Of a stretch of 64,000 bases of DNA, positions 17,552-25,876 are shown piece by piece. The notes under the pieces were generated by a model that was not told the DNA's origin, did not search any database, and worked only from the letters and a program-made list of their open reading frames with translations. Source of the DNA: Fidelibacterota bacterium (GTDB taxonomy: Bacteria; Fidelibacterota; UBA8477; JABMPR01). The DNA lies in contig JAERTG010000023.1 in NCBI GenBank assembly GCA_016845065.1, positions 231,553-295,552 on the forward strand. The letters are read 5' to 3'. Every line of letters starts with the position of its first letter. The first letter of the stretch is position 1. Both the position numbers and the translations under genes were made by a program.

Positions 17552-18429
17552 CTTATAAAATCCATTATATTTAATTGTAAGGCTTTTGAAGTAACTTGAA
17601 GAGCTGCTTCATAGGCAAGCTCCTCACCATTATACTCCATAATCACCTCTGCCATATCAGCGTCTTCTGTATCTGAAATTGTTGATTGAATATTCAATAT
17701 TGCAGCCTCTAGTCTGGATTCACTCATGATCATGTGGTTTTTGATAAGGCCGTTGCTTGATTCTAACTCCAACACATTTTCTGATGAAGTTTCAAGATTT
17801 TTGAGATAATTAGCAACGGTGTCTGTATCATTCGCCCTAAGCGCATCTCGAATACCTATTAGAGTATCAAAAACTCCAGAGTCTATCAGATCAGATCCAG
17901 ATATATTTATCTCGACATCCAGACCTTCAGATATGCGACGACTTATTTTACCGTCATTACCGCTATAAGTAACCGAAGTCCCATCATAATCAAATGGTTG
18001 TAGATTGTTCGTATCTGTTCCTGAGAATATTGATTTCCCCAGGTATGTACTGTTTGCAATGGAAAGTGTTTGATCCAGAATACCATCAATACGGTCAGCC
18101 AGGACTTGACGAGTATGCCCTGATTGTGCTAAATCTGCCCCCTGAATGGCTATTGACCTCGATTCAACGACAAGTGAGTGAAGATCACTCATAGCCAGTG
18201 CATTATTATCAACAAATCCGGCTCCATCATTTGAGTTACGAATGTATTGATTGTACTGTGACAAGGTTTTACGATATCTGGTTACTCTGGCAAATTTTAT
18301 TGGATCATCTGATGAGTTTAAAATCGATTTACCAGTTGCTGCAGAATTTTGTAGTTCACTCATATGCTCTTTGCTTGTATTTAGATTTTGCATCAAATTT
18401 CTTGACATGATAGATTGAGTAATTCTCAT
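17548..18429 (-). CDS. flgL: Hook-filament junction protein FlgL
   Basis: The 293-residue protein has flagellin-like terminal helices. The N-terminus is MRITQSIMSRNLMQNLNTS with the conserved SGKSILNSSDDP-type segment (TGKSILNSSDDPIKFARV). The C-terminus ends YEAALQVTSKALQLNIMDFIR. It forms the second junction layer (HAP3) between hook and filament and is exported by the flagellar type III apparatus. It follows flgK after a 13-bp gap and overlaps fliW. The length is typical for the family. Confidence 0.96.
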   Translation of the reverse strand: MRITQSIMSRNLMQNLNTSKEHMSELQNSAATGKSILNSSDDPIKFARVTRYRKTLSQYNQYIRNSNDGAGFVDNNALAMSDLHSLVVESRSIAIQGADLAQSGHTRQVLADRIDGILDQTLSIANSTYLGKSIFSGTDTNNLQPFDYDGTSVTYSGNDGKISRRISEGLDVEINISGSDLIDSGVFDTLIGIRDALRANDTDTVANYLKNLETSSENVLELESSNGLIKNHMIMSESRLEAAILNIQSTISDTEDADMAEVIMEYNGEELAYEAALQVTSKALQLNIMDFIR

Positions 18430-18442
18430 CTCTGCTCCTTCA

Positions 18443-19798
18443 TTAGATCAACGCCATAACAGATTGAATTAGCTCATCGGCTACAGAAATCATACGGCTA
18501 GCCGCCTGATAAGCTTGTTGATATTTAACCAGGTTGGACATCTCCTCATCAATGGAAACACCAGAAATTGAATCCCGGCGATTTTTTAGTGAGTCGATTA
18601 CAATCCTTTGACTATCCCTTAAAAAACTTGATTCCTGTACTTTGCTCCCAACCTCGCTTATAATTGAATTATAATGATCCGAAAACTTTTCATCACGTAG
18701 GAGATTAACATTTTGAAGATCGGCAATTCGAGTAGCAATGGAACCATTTCCTGATTCATCTGGTCGACTGGAACTAGCAATTAAGTGTGGATCCTCGAGA
18801 ATCGCAGTACTCACAGAAAAATCGCTGGCTCCGCTCACTTTGGGATCAAAAAAGTTGATTCCAGTGTCATTATCCAAATTGTAGCCCGATTGATGAACGT
18901 CATTAACTTCCGTGCCAATGGCGATAGCTAAGGCATCTATTTCATTTAAATAATTCGGTATGCTATTGTTGTGGACTTCTAATAAACTCCCGAGTTTCCC
19001 ACCCGTGATTGAACCGATTGAGCCACCTTCAGAAAAGCTCACAATGGTTGAATAATATGCAGTATGTGCTTGGATCGTGACCTTTAGGTCATTAGTGAAG
19101 TTAGTGTTTACCAGAGGGACAGATATATCACCACCGGTACTAATACTGACGATATGATCACTTCTCTCAGTAACATCAATATTGATCAATTCGGAAAGCT
19201 TAGAAATTGCTGCATCCCTTGAATCTGCAAGATCATACGAATAATTCGTAGACACTTTTTCGTTGATATTCTGGATTTGATTCAACAGAAGGTTAACTTC
19301 CTTTACAGTGCCCTCCACATCGTATCCGATCTCCTTTTGCATATTGTTCAGATCCGAATCCAGCCTGCTAAAAGTATTAGATAGGAGGATTCCCTTGTCC
19401 TTGACAATAGCTCGAGCGGTGTTACTCTCCGGGTCGTTCGCCAAATCATTCCACGAGTTCCAAAACTCACTCATCATACTTGACAATCCAGAGCTTCCTG
19501 GCTCATTGAATAGTGACTCAATTTGTGAATAAATAAGTTCGTCAGTCTCGTGTTGACCTAAATGTTGATTTTTATTCCATAATTGTCTTTGTATAAAGCC
19601 CGATTCAAGTCGATCTATATGATCTTGTTCACGGAATCCAAGCCCACTGCTGGGTGAAATCAATGCACCAACATCGGTCCTTCTACGAACGTAGTCAGTG
19701 TTTCCAACATTGGATATATTGCGTGCCGTTGTTTCAATAGCAGACTGATAGGCTGTTAAAGCGACGCGAGACGTTCCCATTAGATTGGATATTGACAT
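18443..19798 (-). CDS. flgK: Hook-filament junction protein FlgK
   Basis: The 451-residue protein starts with the rod/hook family motif (SAIETTARNISNVGNTDYVRRR) and ends with the matching helix YQQAYQAASRMISVADEL. FlgK (HAP1) forms the first junction layer on the hook. The middle includes WNSWNDLANDPESNTAR, a FlgK hallmark. It is shorter than the enteric protein (about 547 residues), so the variable outer domain is reduced. It lies between the chaperone gene flgN and flgL, as in many bacteria. Confidence 0.96.
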   Translation of the reverse strand: MSISNLMGTSRVALTAYQSAIETTARNISNVGNTDYVRRRTDVGALISPSSGLGFREQDHIDRLESGFIQRQLWNKNQHLGQHETDELIYSQIESLFNEPGSSGLSSMMSEFWNSWNDLANDPESNTARAIVKDKGILLSNTFSRLDSDLNNMQKEIGYDVEGTVKEVNLLLNQIQNINEKVSTNYSYDLADSRDAAISKLSELINIDVTERSDHIVSISTGGDISVPLVNTNFTNDLKVTIQAHTAYYSTIVSFSEGGSIGSITGGKLGSLLEVHNNSIPNYLNEIDALAIAIGTEVNDVHQSGYNLDNDTGINFFDPKVSGASDFSVSTAILEDPHLIASSSRPDESGNGSIATRIADLQNVNLLRDEKFSDHYNSIISEVGSKVQESSFLRDSQRIVIDSLKNRRDSISGVSIDEEMSNLVKYQQAYQAASRMISVADELIQSVMALI

Positions 19799-19806
19799 TT
19801 ATTTCC

Positions 19807-20331
19807 TCACACCTGACAATCCACATTAACTCTGTGGTTCCGTTTATCAGCAATCCGCCCAAGACCACTATAATGAATATTTTCATTATCATTGCCACCC
19901 AACAGGACGTGGGCCAGTCCTCTCACTAAATCCACTGAAGAACGTAGTAGAAAATCATTCTCACGATTTGCATGAGCAATTTGATCAATACTCTCGATTA
20001 GACGTTCTCTAGCAAAGACCAGCTTCTCTGAGTAAATGGCTGGGGCGAGATGGATCAAGTCAGTTAAGGAAGGTTTCGTGGGACTTGTACCTAGGACTGC
20101 ACTGATTTTAACCGCGTATAACTCCCTTTTATTGGAAATCGCTTGTATCTTGGGGATTAATCTTTGTTCTTGATAAACATATTTTTGCAAAGCATCCACA
20201 TCGCCATTAACAATACTGGTTTGTTTATCTTTAAGGAGCTGACTCAATTCTTGATATAATTTGACTTCATTGGAAAGGTTGAGAACTAACTCCTCGAAAG
20301 CCCCATCAATATTTCTTATCAATTCATTCAT
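19807..20331 (-). CDS. flgN: FlgN-like export chaperone
   Basis: The 174-residue protein is predicted to be all-helical. It has the FlgN-type N-terminus (ELVLNLSNEVKLYQELSQLLKDKQ) with alternating hydrophobic heptads and a middle QRLIPKIQAISNKREL. FlgN binds the C-termini of FlgK and FlgL and delivers them to the export gate. Position directly before flgK and overlap with flgJ support the call. Sequence conservation in this family is low, so the identification rests on length, helical pattern and place in the operon. Confidence 0.8.
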   Translation of the reverse strand: MNELIRNIDGAFEELVLNLSNEVKLYQELSQLLKDKQTSIVNGDVDALQKYVYQEQRLIPKIQAISNKRELYAVKISAVLGTSPTKPSLTDLIHLAPAIYSEKLVFARERLIESIDQIAHANRENDFLLRSSVDLVRGLAHVLLGGNDNENIHYSGLGRIADKRNHRVNVDCQV

Positions 20332-20728
20332 CCTGTCCCTCCCAAGAATTGATATTTTGGATTAAGTCCATTGTTTGCGTGTATTCAGCGCCACGGCCAT
20401 GGTTCATCTCGGGCATGGAATCCATTTTGCTTAACGATTCGAAGATCATCTTTGAAAGTCCGATACCCCCACCCTGGGACATTGCATCCCCCAGAACCGA
20501 ACTAAACATCATTGAGGATAAGGAATTTTTTCCACCTGCCATGCCATCCGGTATTGTTTTTTCCATGGATTTAATCAATTGAGTAAGAAAAACTGCTTCT
20601 AGCGCTTTACTTTTCTTCTTTATTTCTAAAGCCCTCTGATCCTGGTGCGTATCATTTCTATGCAGAGGAGCAGAGCTAGGTTCAGTCATTTTTTGTGTTT
20701 CAAGAGCTATCAAGGGGGATATCTTCAT
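20324..20728 (-). CDS. flgJ: FlgJ-type rod assembly protein (rod-binding domain only)
   Basis: The 134-residue protein carries the FlgJ N-terminal rod-binding domain: LEAVFLTQLIKSMEKTIP and FSSVLGDAMSQGGGIGLSKMIFE. The C-terminal muramidase domain of enteric FlgJ is absent, as in most phyla, so a separate peptidoglycan hydrolase must open the wall for the rod. It follows flgI, the usual place, and its stop overlaps the flgN start by 8 bases. Confidence 0.92.
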   Translation of the reverse strand: MKISPLIALETQKMTEPSSAPLHRNDTHQDQRALEIKKKSKALEAVFLTQLIKSMEKTIPDGMAGGKNSLSSMMFSSVLGDAMSQGGGIGLSKMIFESLSKMDSMPEMNHGRGAEYTQTMDLIQNINSWEGQDE

Positions 20729-20739
20729 TTTTTATGACC

Positions 20740-21876
20740 TCAAATTATTATCAGGCGAGCATTTAAAGCACCGGCCTGTTTCAATGCTTGAAAAATTGAG
20801 ATCACGTCACGAGGTTTCATTCCCAATTCATTTAGGGCTGCAGCCAAATCACTCACAGACGTGGTTTCTTTAATCACCGCGTTATTGGCCACACCCTCTG
20901 AAGCAGTAGTTTCAGTCATGTATTCTACCACAGTCTGGCCAACATTGCTGAAAGCAGCGGTTGGTTGAGAAATGATGGGGGTTCGTTTAATGTGAATTGT
21001 CAAGGCTCCATGTGAGATCATGACTTCATTTATGCGAACATTACCTCCGGCAACTACCGTTCCGGTCCTTTCATTTATCACTACTCTCGCATCTACATCA
21101 GGTTGTATAGTGAGAATTTCCATTGCCGCTATAAAGGATACCGCTTCTTCCTGATTTGTTACCCTTACAGGGAAGCTAATTTCAACAACACCTGCATTTA
21201 AAGGCTTTGCTATATTCTTGCTATCTATCATGGAGTTAAGGCCGGCATTAATCTTTGCTGCTATTCTACTTGCCGTACCAAAATCAGGGTCGCTTAACAG
21301 GAGACGTATTGGTTGATCTAATTGGAGTTCCGTATTTAATGCGGCAGTTTCCAGCACGCCACCACCAGGAACTCGACCCACAAGAGCGTGGTTCTTTTTT
21401 AATTTTTCTCCAGAGTCCGTTTCAATATTGAAACCACCCACTAAAACCGGACCCTGCGCCAACCCATAGTGCGTACCATCCATTCCTCTCAAGGGGGTCA
21501 TCAGGAGGACGCCACCTTCGAGACTGGTTGCATCTCCAAGTGAACTTACGGTTACATCAAAATGGCTCCCTGCACGGCCGTAGGAAGGGGTGTTACTTGT
21601 CACGATCACTGCGGCAACATTGCGTGTTCTCAAATAATCCTTGGGGACGGTAATTCCAAATCGCTCCAGCATATTGCTAACAGTTTGTACTGTAAAAATA
21701 GCACCACGATTACCAGAGGATCGATCACCTGTGCCACTCAACCCAATAACGAGCCCATAGCCTATCAGGGCTTCATGTTTTTCACTTTCGATAGTGGTGA
21801 TGTCCTTTAATCTTACCTCACCTGCAATTGCATTCAGAGAAAGAAGAAATAATAAAATTATGAGTATAGGTTTCAT
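20740..21876 (-). CDS. flgI: Flagellar P-ring protein FlgI
   Basis: The 378-residue protein has a cleavable signal peptide (MKPILIILLFLLSLNAIAG) and the near-invariant FlgI start RLKDITTIESEKHEALIGYG followed by GLVIGLSGTGD. The end has LAAALNELGMKPRDVISIFQALK. FlgI forms the periplasmic P-ring in peptidoglycan around the rod, a marker of a diderm flagellum. Together with flgH and flgA it shows that a full L/P-ring bushing is made. Confidence 0.98.
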   Translation of the reverse strand: MKPILIILLFLLSLNAIAGEVRLKDITTIESEKHEALIGYGLVIGLSGTGDRSSGNRGAIFTVQTVSNMLERFGITVPKDYLRTRNVAAVIVTSNTPSYGRAGSHFDVTVSSLGDATSLEGGVLLMTPLRGMDGTHYGLAQGPVLVGGFNIETDSGEKLKKNHALVGRVPGGGVLETAALNTELQLDQPIRLLLSDPDFGTASRIAAKINAGLNSMIDSKNIAKPLNAGVVEISFPVRVTNQEEAVSFIAAMEILTIQPDVDARVVINERTGTVVAGGNVRINEVMISHGALTIHIKRTPIISQPTAAFSNVGQTVVEYMTETTASEGVANNAVIKETTSVSDLAAALNELGMKPRDVISIFQALKQAGALNARLIII

Positions 21877-21886
21877 GCTAATACCT

Positions 21887-22492
21887 CTAGATACCTGGGC
21901 CTAAAAGTGCATATCCTATTAATCCTAGAACCAGAGTAAATGCTATGGTCTTAGAGGCAGCATTGGGTGATGCAATCGAATTTACGACCCCTGCTTGTCG
22001 ATAGACGATTTCGGCATTTGCAATGTTATAGGAAAAAATTGTGTTATCAGTTCGAATATCCCTAGGGCGCACCATACCCTCAAGTTTCATGATATTTTCT
22101 TCACCATTTACCTGCACTGATCGCTCACCCTGAATTTCCAATAAGCCCATTTCAGTTTTCCCGACAATCATGACCGAAATTTTTCCACTGAGCCGATCTT
22201 GTTGATCACTGCCATTTGAGTTGTCAATGTCGCTTGATATAGCACTTGAAGCTCCAAACACAGGAAGAAACTCGGCAAAGGTACCCGCCAGGCTAGCGTC
22301 AGCATTCACCGCAGCATTTGACCGAGATTTATCACTAGAAGATTGTTTCGCACTGGCATTCTCTATAATCAGCACTGTAATTACCTCACCGACCGAATGC
22401 GCTTTGATATCTGAATAAAGTGAAGCGCCTGATTGTCCGAACACTAGGGCGTTCGTGAAAAAAATAATCACTAATGTGCTAAAGATTCTCAT
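21887..22492 (-). CDS. flgH: Flagellar L-ring protein FlgH without lipobox cysteine
   Basis: The 201-residue protein shows FlgH family features: SLYSDIKAHSVGEVITVLI near the start, LSGKISVMIVGKTEMGLLEI, a basic-to-acidic GERSVQVNGEE strand, and VRPRDIRTDNTIFSYNIANA. FlgH normally forms the outer-membrane L-ring as a lipoprotein. Here the signal peptide (MRIFSTLVIIFFTNALVFG) is followed by Gln, and no cysteine occurs in the whole protein, so classical lipidation is impossible. A hydrophobic C-terminus (TIAFTLVLGLIGYALLGPGI) is visible and might anchor it instead. It is encoded between flgA and flgI. Confidence 0.93.
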   Translation of the reverse strand: MRIFSTLVIIFFTNALVFGQSGASLYSDIKAHSVGEVITVLIIENASAKQSSSDKSRSNAAVNADASLAGTFAEFLPVFGASSAISSDIDNSNGSDQQDRLSGKISVMIVGKTEMGLLEIQGERSVQVNGEENIMKLEGMVRPRDIRTDNTIFSYNIANAEIVYRQAGVVNSIASPNAASKTIAFTLVLGLIGYALLGPGI

Positions 22493-22497
22493 CTGAC

Positions 22498-23208
22498 TTA
22501 CCTTCGATTAACTATGACCTGATTTGAATTATCTAAAATACCCCTCAATTCTTTTCGCGTTGTGGGGCATTGAACTCGAACTACTTCGCCGATGCACGCA
22601 TCCTCTTTCGCGATTCCAGGCAGGGCCAGTGAAAGCCCCTGAACCTTCATAATAATATTAAGATTATCGCCTAGCAGCACATCAGGACGCTTCCTAATCA
22701 TGCTCTGTTTAATGGGTCTCCCCGGTTGAATTACTTGAGTGGCCATTTTTTCATAAATCAAAGTTGGATCCAAAATGATACCGTTAAATTCACGACCAAT
22801 CTGCTTGGGAACCATTGTAAGGAGATCGGCAGTAATGGTCTCTTGGCGAGATATTTTACGTATTGCAGTTGGAACCCGGAGATTGGCATAAACATTTACT
22901 GTAATGGGGAATCTTTTGTTTATTACACCATTCTCTTTTTCGATAATCCAAAGGGTTTGATGTCCCAATTTAAGCTCTCCTCGACCCTTACGGATTTCGA
23001 GATGACCATTTTTAAGTAAGTTGTGATCTAAGCTCGATTTATGAACAATTTCGACATCAATCTGATTCATTGTAACATTGAGTTCTTTTGCAAAGAATTC
23101 TGCCACCAATTCAGCTTGAATTGCTTCGCCATCGTTCGCTAACAGAGGGACTGGTAACAGACCGAAGAACAGGATAGAAGGAATAATATATTTTATAGAT
23201 CTTTGCAT
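22498..23208 (-). CDS. flgA: P-ring chaperone FlgA
   Basis: The 236-residue periplasmic protein has an N-terminal signal sequence (MQRSIKYIIPSILFFGLLPV) and a C-terminal SAF-like domain with the FlgA pattern TRKELRGILDNSNQVIV and GRPIKQSMIRKRPDVLLGD. FlgA helps FlgI polymerise into the P-ring. It sits just after flgG and before flgH, which fits concerted expression of the rod and rings. Confidence 0.92.
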   Translation of the reverse strand: MQRSIKYIIPSILFFGLLPVPLLANDGEAIQAELVAEFFAKELNVTMNQIDVEIVHKSSLDHNLLKNGHLEIRKGRGELKLGHQTLWIIEKENGVINKRFPITVNVYANLRVPTAIRKISRQETITADLLTMVPKQIGREFNGIILDPTLIYEKMATQVIQPGRPIKQSMIRKRPDVLLGDNLNIIMKVQGLSLALPGIAKEDACIGEVVRVQCPTTRKELRGILDNSNQVIVNRR

Positions 23209-23210
23209 AC

Positions 23211-23999
23211 TTAACGTTTTAGAGCGTTGATCATGGCTAACATCTCATCAGCGGTTTTTACTGCCTTTGAATTAATTTCATAGGATCGTTGTGCGACAAT
23301 CAAACCAACCATTTCTTTGACAACATCCACGTTAGATTTCTCAAGATATCCTTGCATAACGGTTCCAAAACCTGCTTCTCCCGCCAGGCCATAAGTTGGA
23401 TCGCCAGATGCTTCAGTAGCCGCCAGGAGATTGCCTCCCAGAGGACTCAAGCCGGCAGGATTCATAAAATTTGCCAGTTCGATCTGACCCAACTCCTGAG
23501 GTATTGTCTGTCCTTCCATAATCGCCGAAACCACCCCATCCTGGGAAACGCTGACACTCTGGACATCCTCTGGTAGAGTAATATTGGGGTACATCTCTAA
23601 TCCTGAACTATTTACCATTGCTCCAGACGAGTTAACTCGGAATGCTCCATCCCTCGAATAGGTAACACTCCCATCTGGCATTTGAATTTGGAAGAATCCT
23701 TTTCCACTTACGGCCAAATCAAAAGGGTTGCTAGTCTCTTCAATTGCACCCTGTGAATACGATCTGAAAGTAGAAACAGGTCTATTCCCCATTCCAATAT
23801 TTAGCTCACTTGGTTTTTCTTTGCCCTCAGCGCTTTCTGCACCTCCAGATTGAACCGTTTCGTAGAGTAAATCCTGGAACTCAATTGATGATTTTTTGTA
23901 GCCTGTAGTATTTACGTTTGCCAAATTATTTGCAATAGTATCCACATTTAGTTGTTGTGCTGCCATTCCTAAGGCTGCAGTTCTCAGTGCTCTAAGCAT
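23211..23999 (-). CDS. flgG: Distal rod protein FlgG
   Basis: The 262-residue protein starts MLRALRTAALGMAAQQLNVD then TIANNLANVNTTGYKKSSIE, the family N-terminus, and ends MVGLIVAQRSYEINSKAVKT. FlgG builds the distal rod. Its length and high similarity to the canonical protein make the call secure. It is 16 bases downstream of flgF. Confidence 0.98.
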   Translation of the reverse strand: MLRALRTAALGMAAQQLNVDTIANNLANVNTTGYKKSSIEFQDLLYETVQSGGAESAEGKEKPSELNIGMGNRPVSTFRSYSQGAIEETSNPFDLAVSGKGFFQIQMPDGSVTYSRDGAFRVNSSGAMVNSSGLEMYPNITLPEDVQSVSVSQDGVVSAIMEGQTIPQELGQIELANFMNPAGLSPLGGNLLAATEASGDPTYGLAGEAGFGTVMQGYLEKSNVDVVKEMVGLIVAQRSYEINSKAVKTADEMLAMINALKR

Positions 24000-24015
24000 A
24001 ATTCTCCTCTACATC

Positions 24016-24729
24016 CTAACGGTAGTTTCCGATATTGTTGGCTGCTTTCGCAGTTGCTTCATCTAATGTCCGCATGGTCTTTTGAGTGGTCTCAAACGTT
24101 CGCTGTAACTCGATCAATTTTATCATTTCGTAAACAGGCGTGACATTTGATCCTTCAATTTTACCTTGGAGTACTCCTGGATCTTCGAGTCTGGATTCAA
24201 TTGCGCCTTGTTTGGCTTTAAAAAGATTATCACCAATCTTCTCGATATCTGAAAGATTCTCAAAAGAACTTATTTCCAAGGTATCAATGAACTCGTCATC
24301 TATAAAGATCTCCCCAGACATATGTATTTTGATATTCCCTTGATTCTCCGGATTCGCTCCTAAATCAATCAATCCATTTTTTCCCATTACGGGTAAGCCG
24401 GAACTGGTTGTCAAGAGACCGTCAGAGCCCCTCGTAAAATGTCCATCTCGTGTGAAAACCAACTCATCCCCTTTTGCGATTGTGAATAGTCCTTTTCCAG
24501 ATAATGCCAGGTCCAGAGGGTTGTCGGTCTGACGTAAATCTCCTTGCGAAAAATCTGTTTCAATATGGTTTTGTATTTTTGGTTTATTGTTATTCTCCAA
24601 AAGATCAGAAAACATCACGTCACGTTTATATCCATTGGAGTTAATGTTGGCTAAGTTATTCGTAACCACACTATTGTGTTCCAATTGCCGCACCATGGCT
24701 TGTTTCAGTTCAGAGAATCTAATATCCAT
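24016..24729 (-). CDS. flgF: Proximal rod protein FlgF
   Basis: The protein of about 237 residues belongs to the rod/hook family: VTNNLANINSNGYKRDVMFS at the start and MIKLIELQRTFETTQKTMRT at the end. Family context (flgF before flgG) points to FlgF. I start at the ATG at 24729, which lies 6 bases after AGGAAG; the ATG at 24735 would sit inside that ribosome binding site. It opens an operon driven by the sigma-54 promoter at 24765-24779, with a predicted leader of about 24 bases. Confidence 0.93.
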   Translation of the reverse strand: MDIRFSELKQAMVRQLEHNSVVTNNLANINSNGYKRDVMFSDLLENNNKPKIQNHIETDFSQGDLRQTDNPLDLALSGKGLFTIAKGDELVFTRDGHFTRGSDGLLTTSSGLPVMGKNGLIDLGANPENQGNIKIHMSGEIFIDDEFIDTLEISSFENLSDIEKIGDNLFKAKQGAIESRLEDPGVLQGKIEGSNVTPVYEMIKLIELQRTFETTQKTMRTLDEATAKAANNIGNYR

Positions 24730-24764
24730 ATTCATCTTCCTTTTGCGTCATAGCCTTACTTTAG

Positions 24765-24779
24765 GCAATATGAATGCCA
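24765..24779 (-). promoter_or_regulatory. Sigma-54 (-24/-12) promoter for flgF operon
   Basis: On the minus strand the sequence reads TGGCAT-TCATA-TTGC against the consensus TGGCAC-N5-TTGC. The invariant GG and GC are exactly 10 bases apart. The predicted start of transcription is near 24753, 24 bases before the flgF ATG. A sigma-54 activator gene lies at 60507-61877. Confidence 0.75.
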
Positions 24780-24832
24780 TGGATATAAGGGAGAAATATG
24801 GGTGAGGGGATGAAACCAGATAAGGTTTATAT

Positions 24833-24866
24833 TATATTGTTATATATACACTTATATAACAATATA
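24833..24866. repeat. Perfect 14-bp inverted repeat, possible enhancer (UAS)
   Basis: TATATTGTTATATA (24833-24846) and TATATAACAATATA (24853-24866) are exact reverse complements separated by 6 bases. The centre lies about 97 bp upstream of the predicted flgF transcription start, where enhancer-binding proteins of sigma-54 promoters usually bind. It is too AT-rich for a good terminator and has no T-run, so an operator role is favoured. Confidence 0.6.
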
Positions 24867-25012
24867 GTAAATATTCTTTGGATCTTTTCACCGAGAAGAA
24901 ACTTATCAATGAAGGAAAACCTTGGTAGGCAAAGGAATAATTTTCCGGCATGGCGAGAACAATTTTTGTGGGGAGGGAAATGGTAATTTTTGAATAGCTT
25001 CAACAACCAACA

Positions 25013-25825
25013 TCATTCAGGCAATATGGTCATATGGGTATCACCTACATAGTCCATACTCGCAGAATTATTGATCTTGGTAAGACGATTCGTGATTTCC
25101 TGAATTCGTTTTGCTTCCAATAGGACAGCTTTCATGGCTTTCTGAATCTTCTCAGCAGACATCGTTGAAAAGGATATTTCCAAGATTTCCATTAGACCAA
25201 TTATCGATGTCAACGGATTGTTAATCTCATGATTTACACTGACAACCAACTCACCTATGGCTGCCATGCGCTCCTTTTCGATCAGCATTCCGTGTGTCTC
25301 CTTCAGTTCTTGAAGTGCCTTGGATAACATTTGGTTTTTCTTCTCAAGTTGCTGGCGCAAAATCAAAGTCTCAGTAACAATTGAAAGATCTGATGCCATG
25401 ATTGAAAATGTCTCAATCTCTTTTTGAAGATATATATTCGCTTTGGAATGTCCAAGATTCAGAACACCAACAAGCTTATCTGCAGCCCTCAAAGGGAGGG
25501 AGATAAATGAGGCAAATCGACCATCCTTGCCCGGGCGAGACTTTGATAAAGACTCAAGAATAATTGGTTTATCCTGCTGCGAAACCCAACTAGCCATACC
25601 CATACCTCTCTCAAAAGGTACTTCTCTGACCAGATCTACAACTTCTTCTCCTTCTTGATAGATAACTTCCAGTTTATTCGTTTTTTCATCATAAAGGAAC
25701 AGGCTTGCAGATTCATAAGGAACACTTTTTGTGACGAGATGGAGGACAGCTTCAAAGGTTTCCCCAGTACCCAGGCCCATTTGCAATAATGTGACAATTT
25801 CATGCAAAAAATCTACTGCTACCAT
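25013..25825 (-). CDS. GAF-HisKA protein lacking an ATPase domain
   Basis: The 270-residue protein has an N-terminal GAF domain (about 1-155; ASLFLYDEKTNKLEVI, GVLNLGHSKA), a coiled coil (155-190) and a HisKA dimerisation domain with the H-box VSVNHEINNPLTSIIG (His near 199). It stops after the second helix (ITNRLTKINNSAS), so the HATPase catalytic domain is missing entirely, with no continuing frame downstream. It could be a phosphotransfer partner or a decoy of the complete kinase encoded 51 bases upstream, which shares the operon. In Vibrio and Pseudomonas, kinases at this kind of position (FlrB/FleS) phosphorylate a sigma-54 activator. A functional pairing here is inference. Confidence 0.85.
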   Translation of the reverse strand: MVAVDFLHEIVTLLQMGLGTGETFEAVLHLVTKSVPYESASLFLYDEKTNKLEVIYQEGEEVVDLVREVPFERGMGMASWVSQQDKPIILESLSKSRPGKDGRFASFISLPLRAADKLVGVLNLGHSKANIYLQKEIETFSIMASDLSIVTETLILRQQLEKKNQMLSKALQELKETHGMLIEKERMAAIGELVVSVNHEINNPLTSIIGLMEILEISFSTMSAEKIQKAMKAVLLEAKRIQEITNRLTKINNSASMDYVGDTHMTILPE

Positions 25826-25876
25826 AATGCTTCCTCAATTCTCCGATTATCGTTTATGTGATTGCATAAGCAACAT

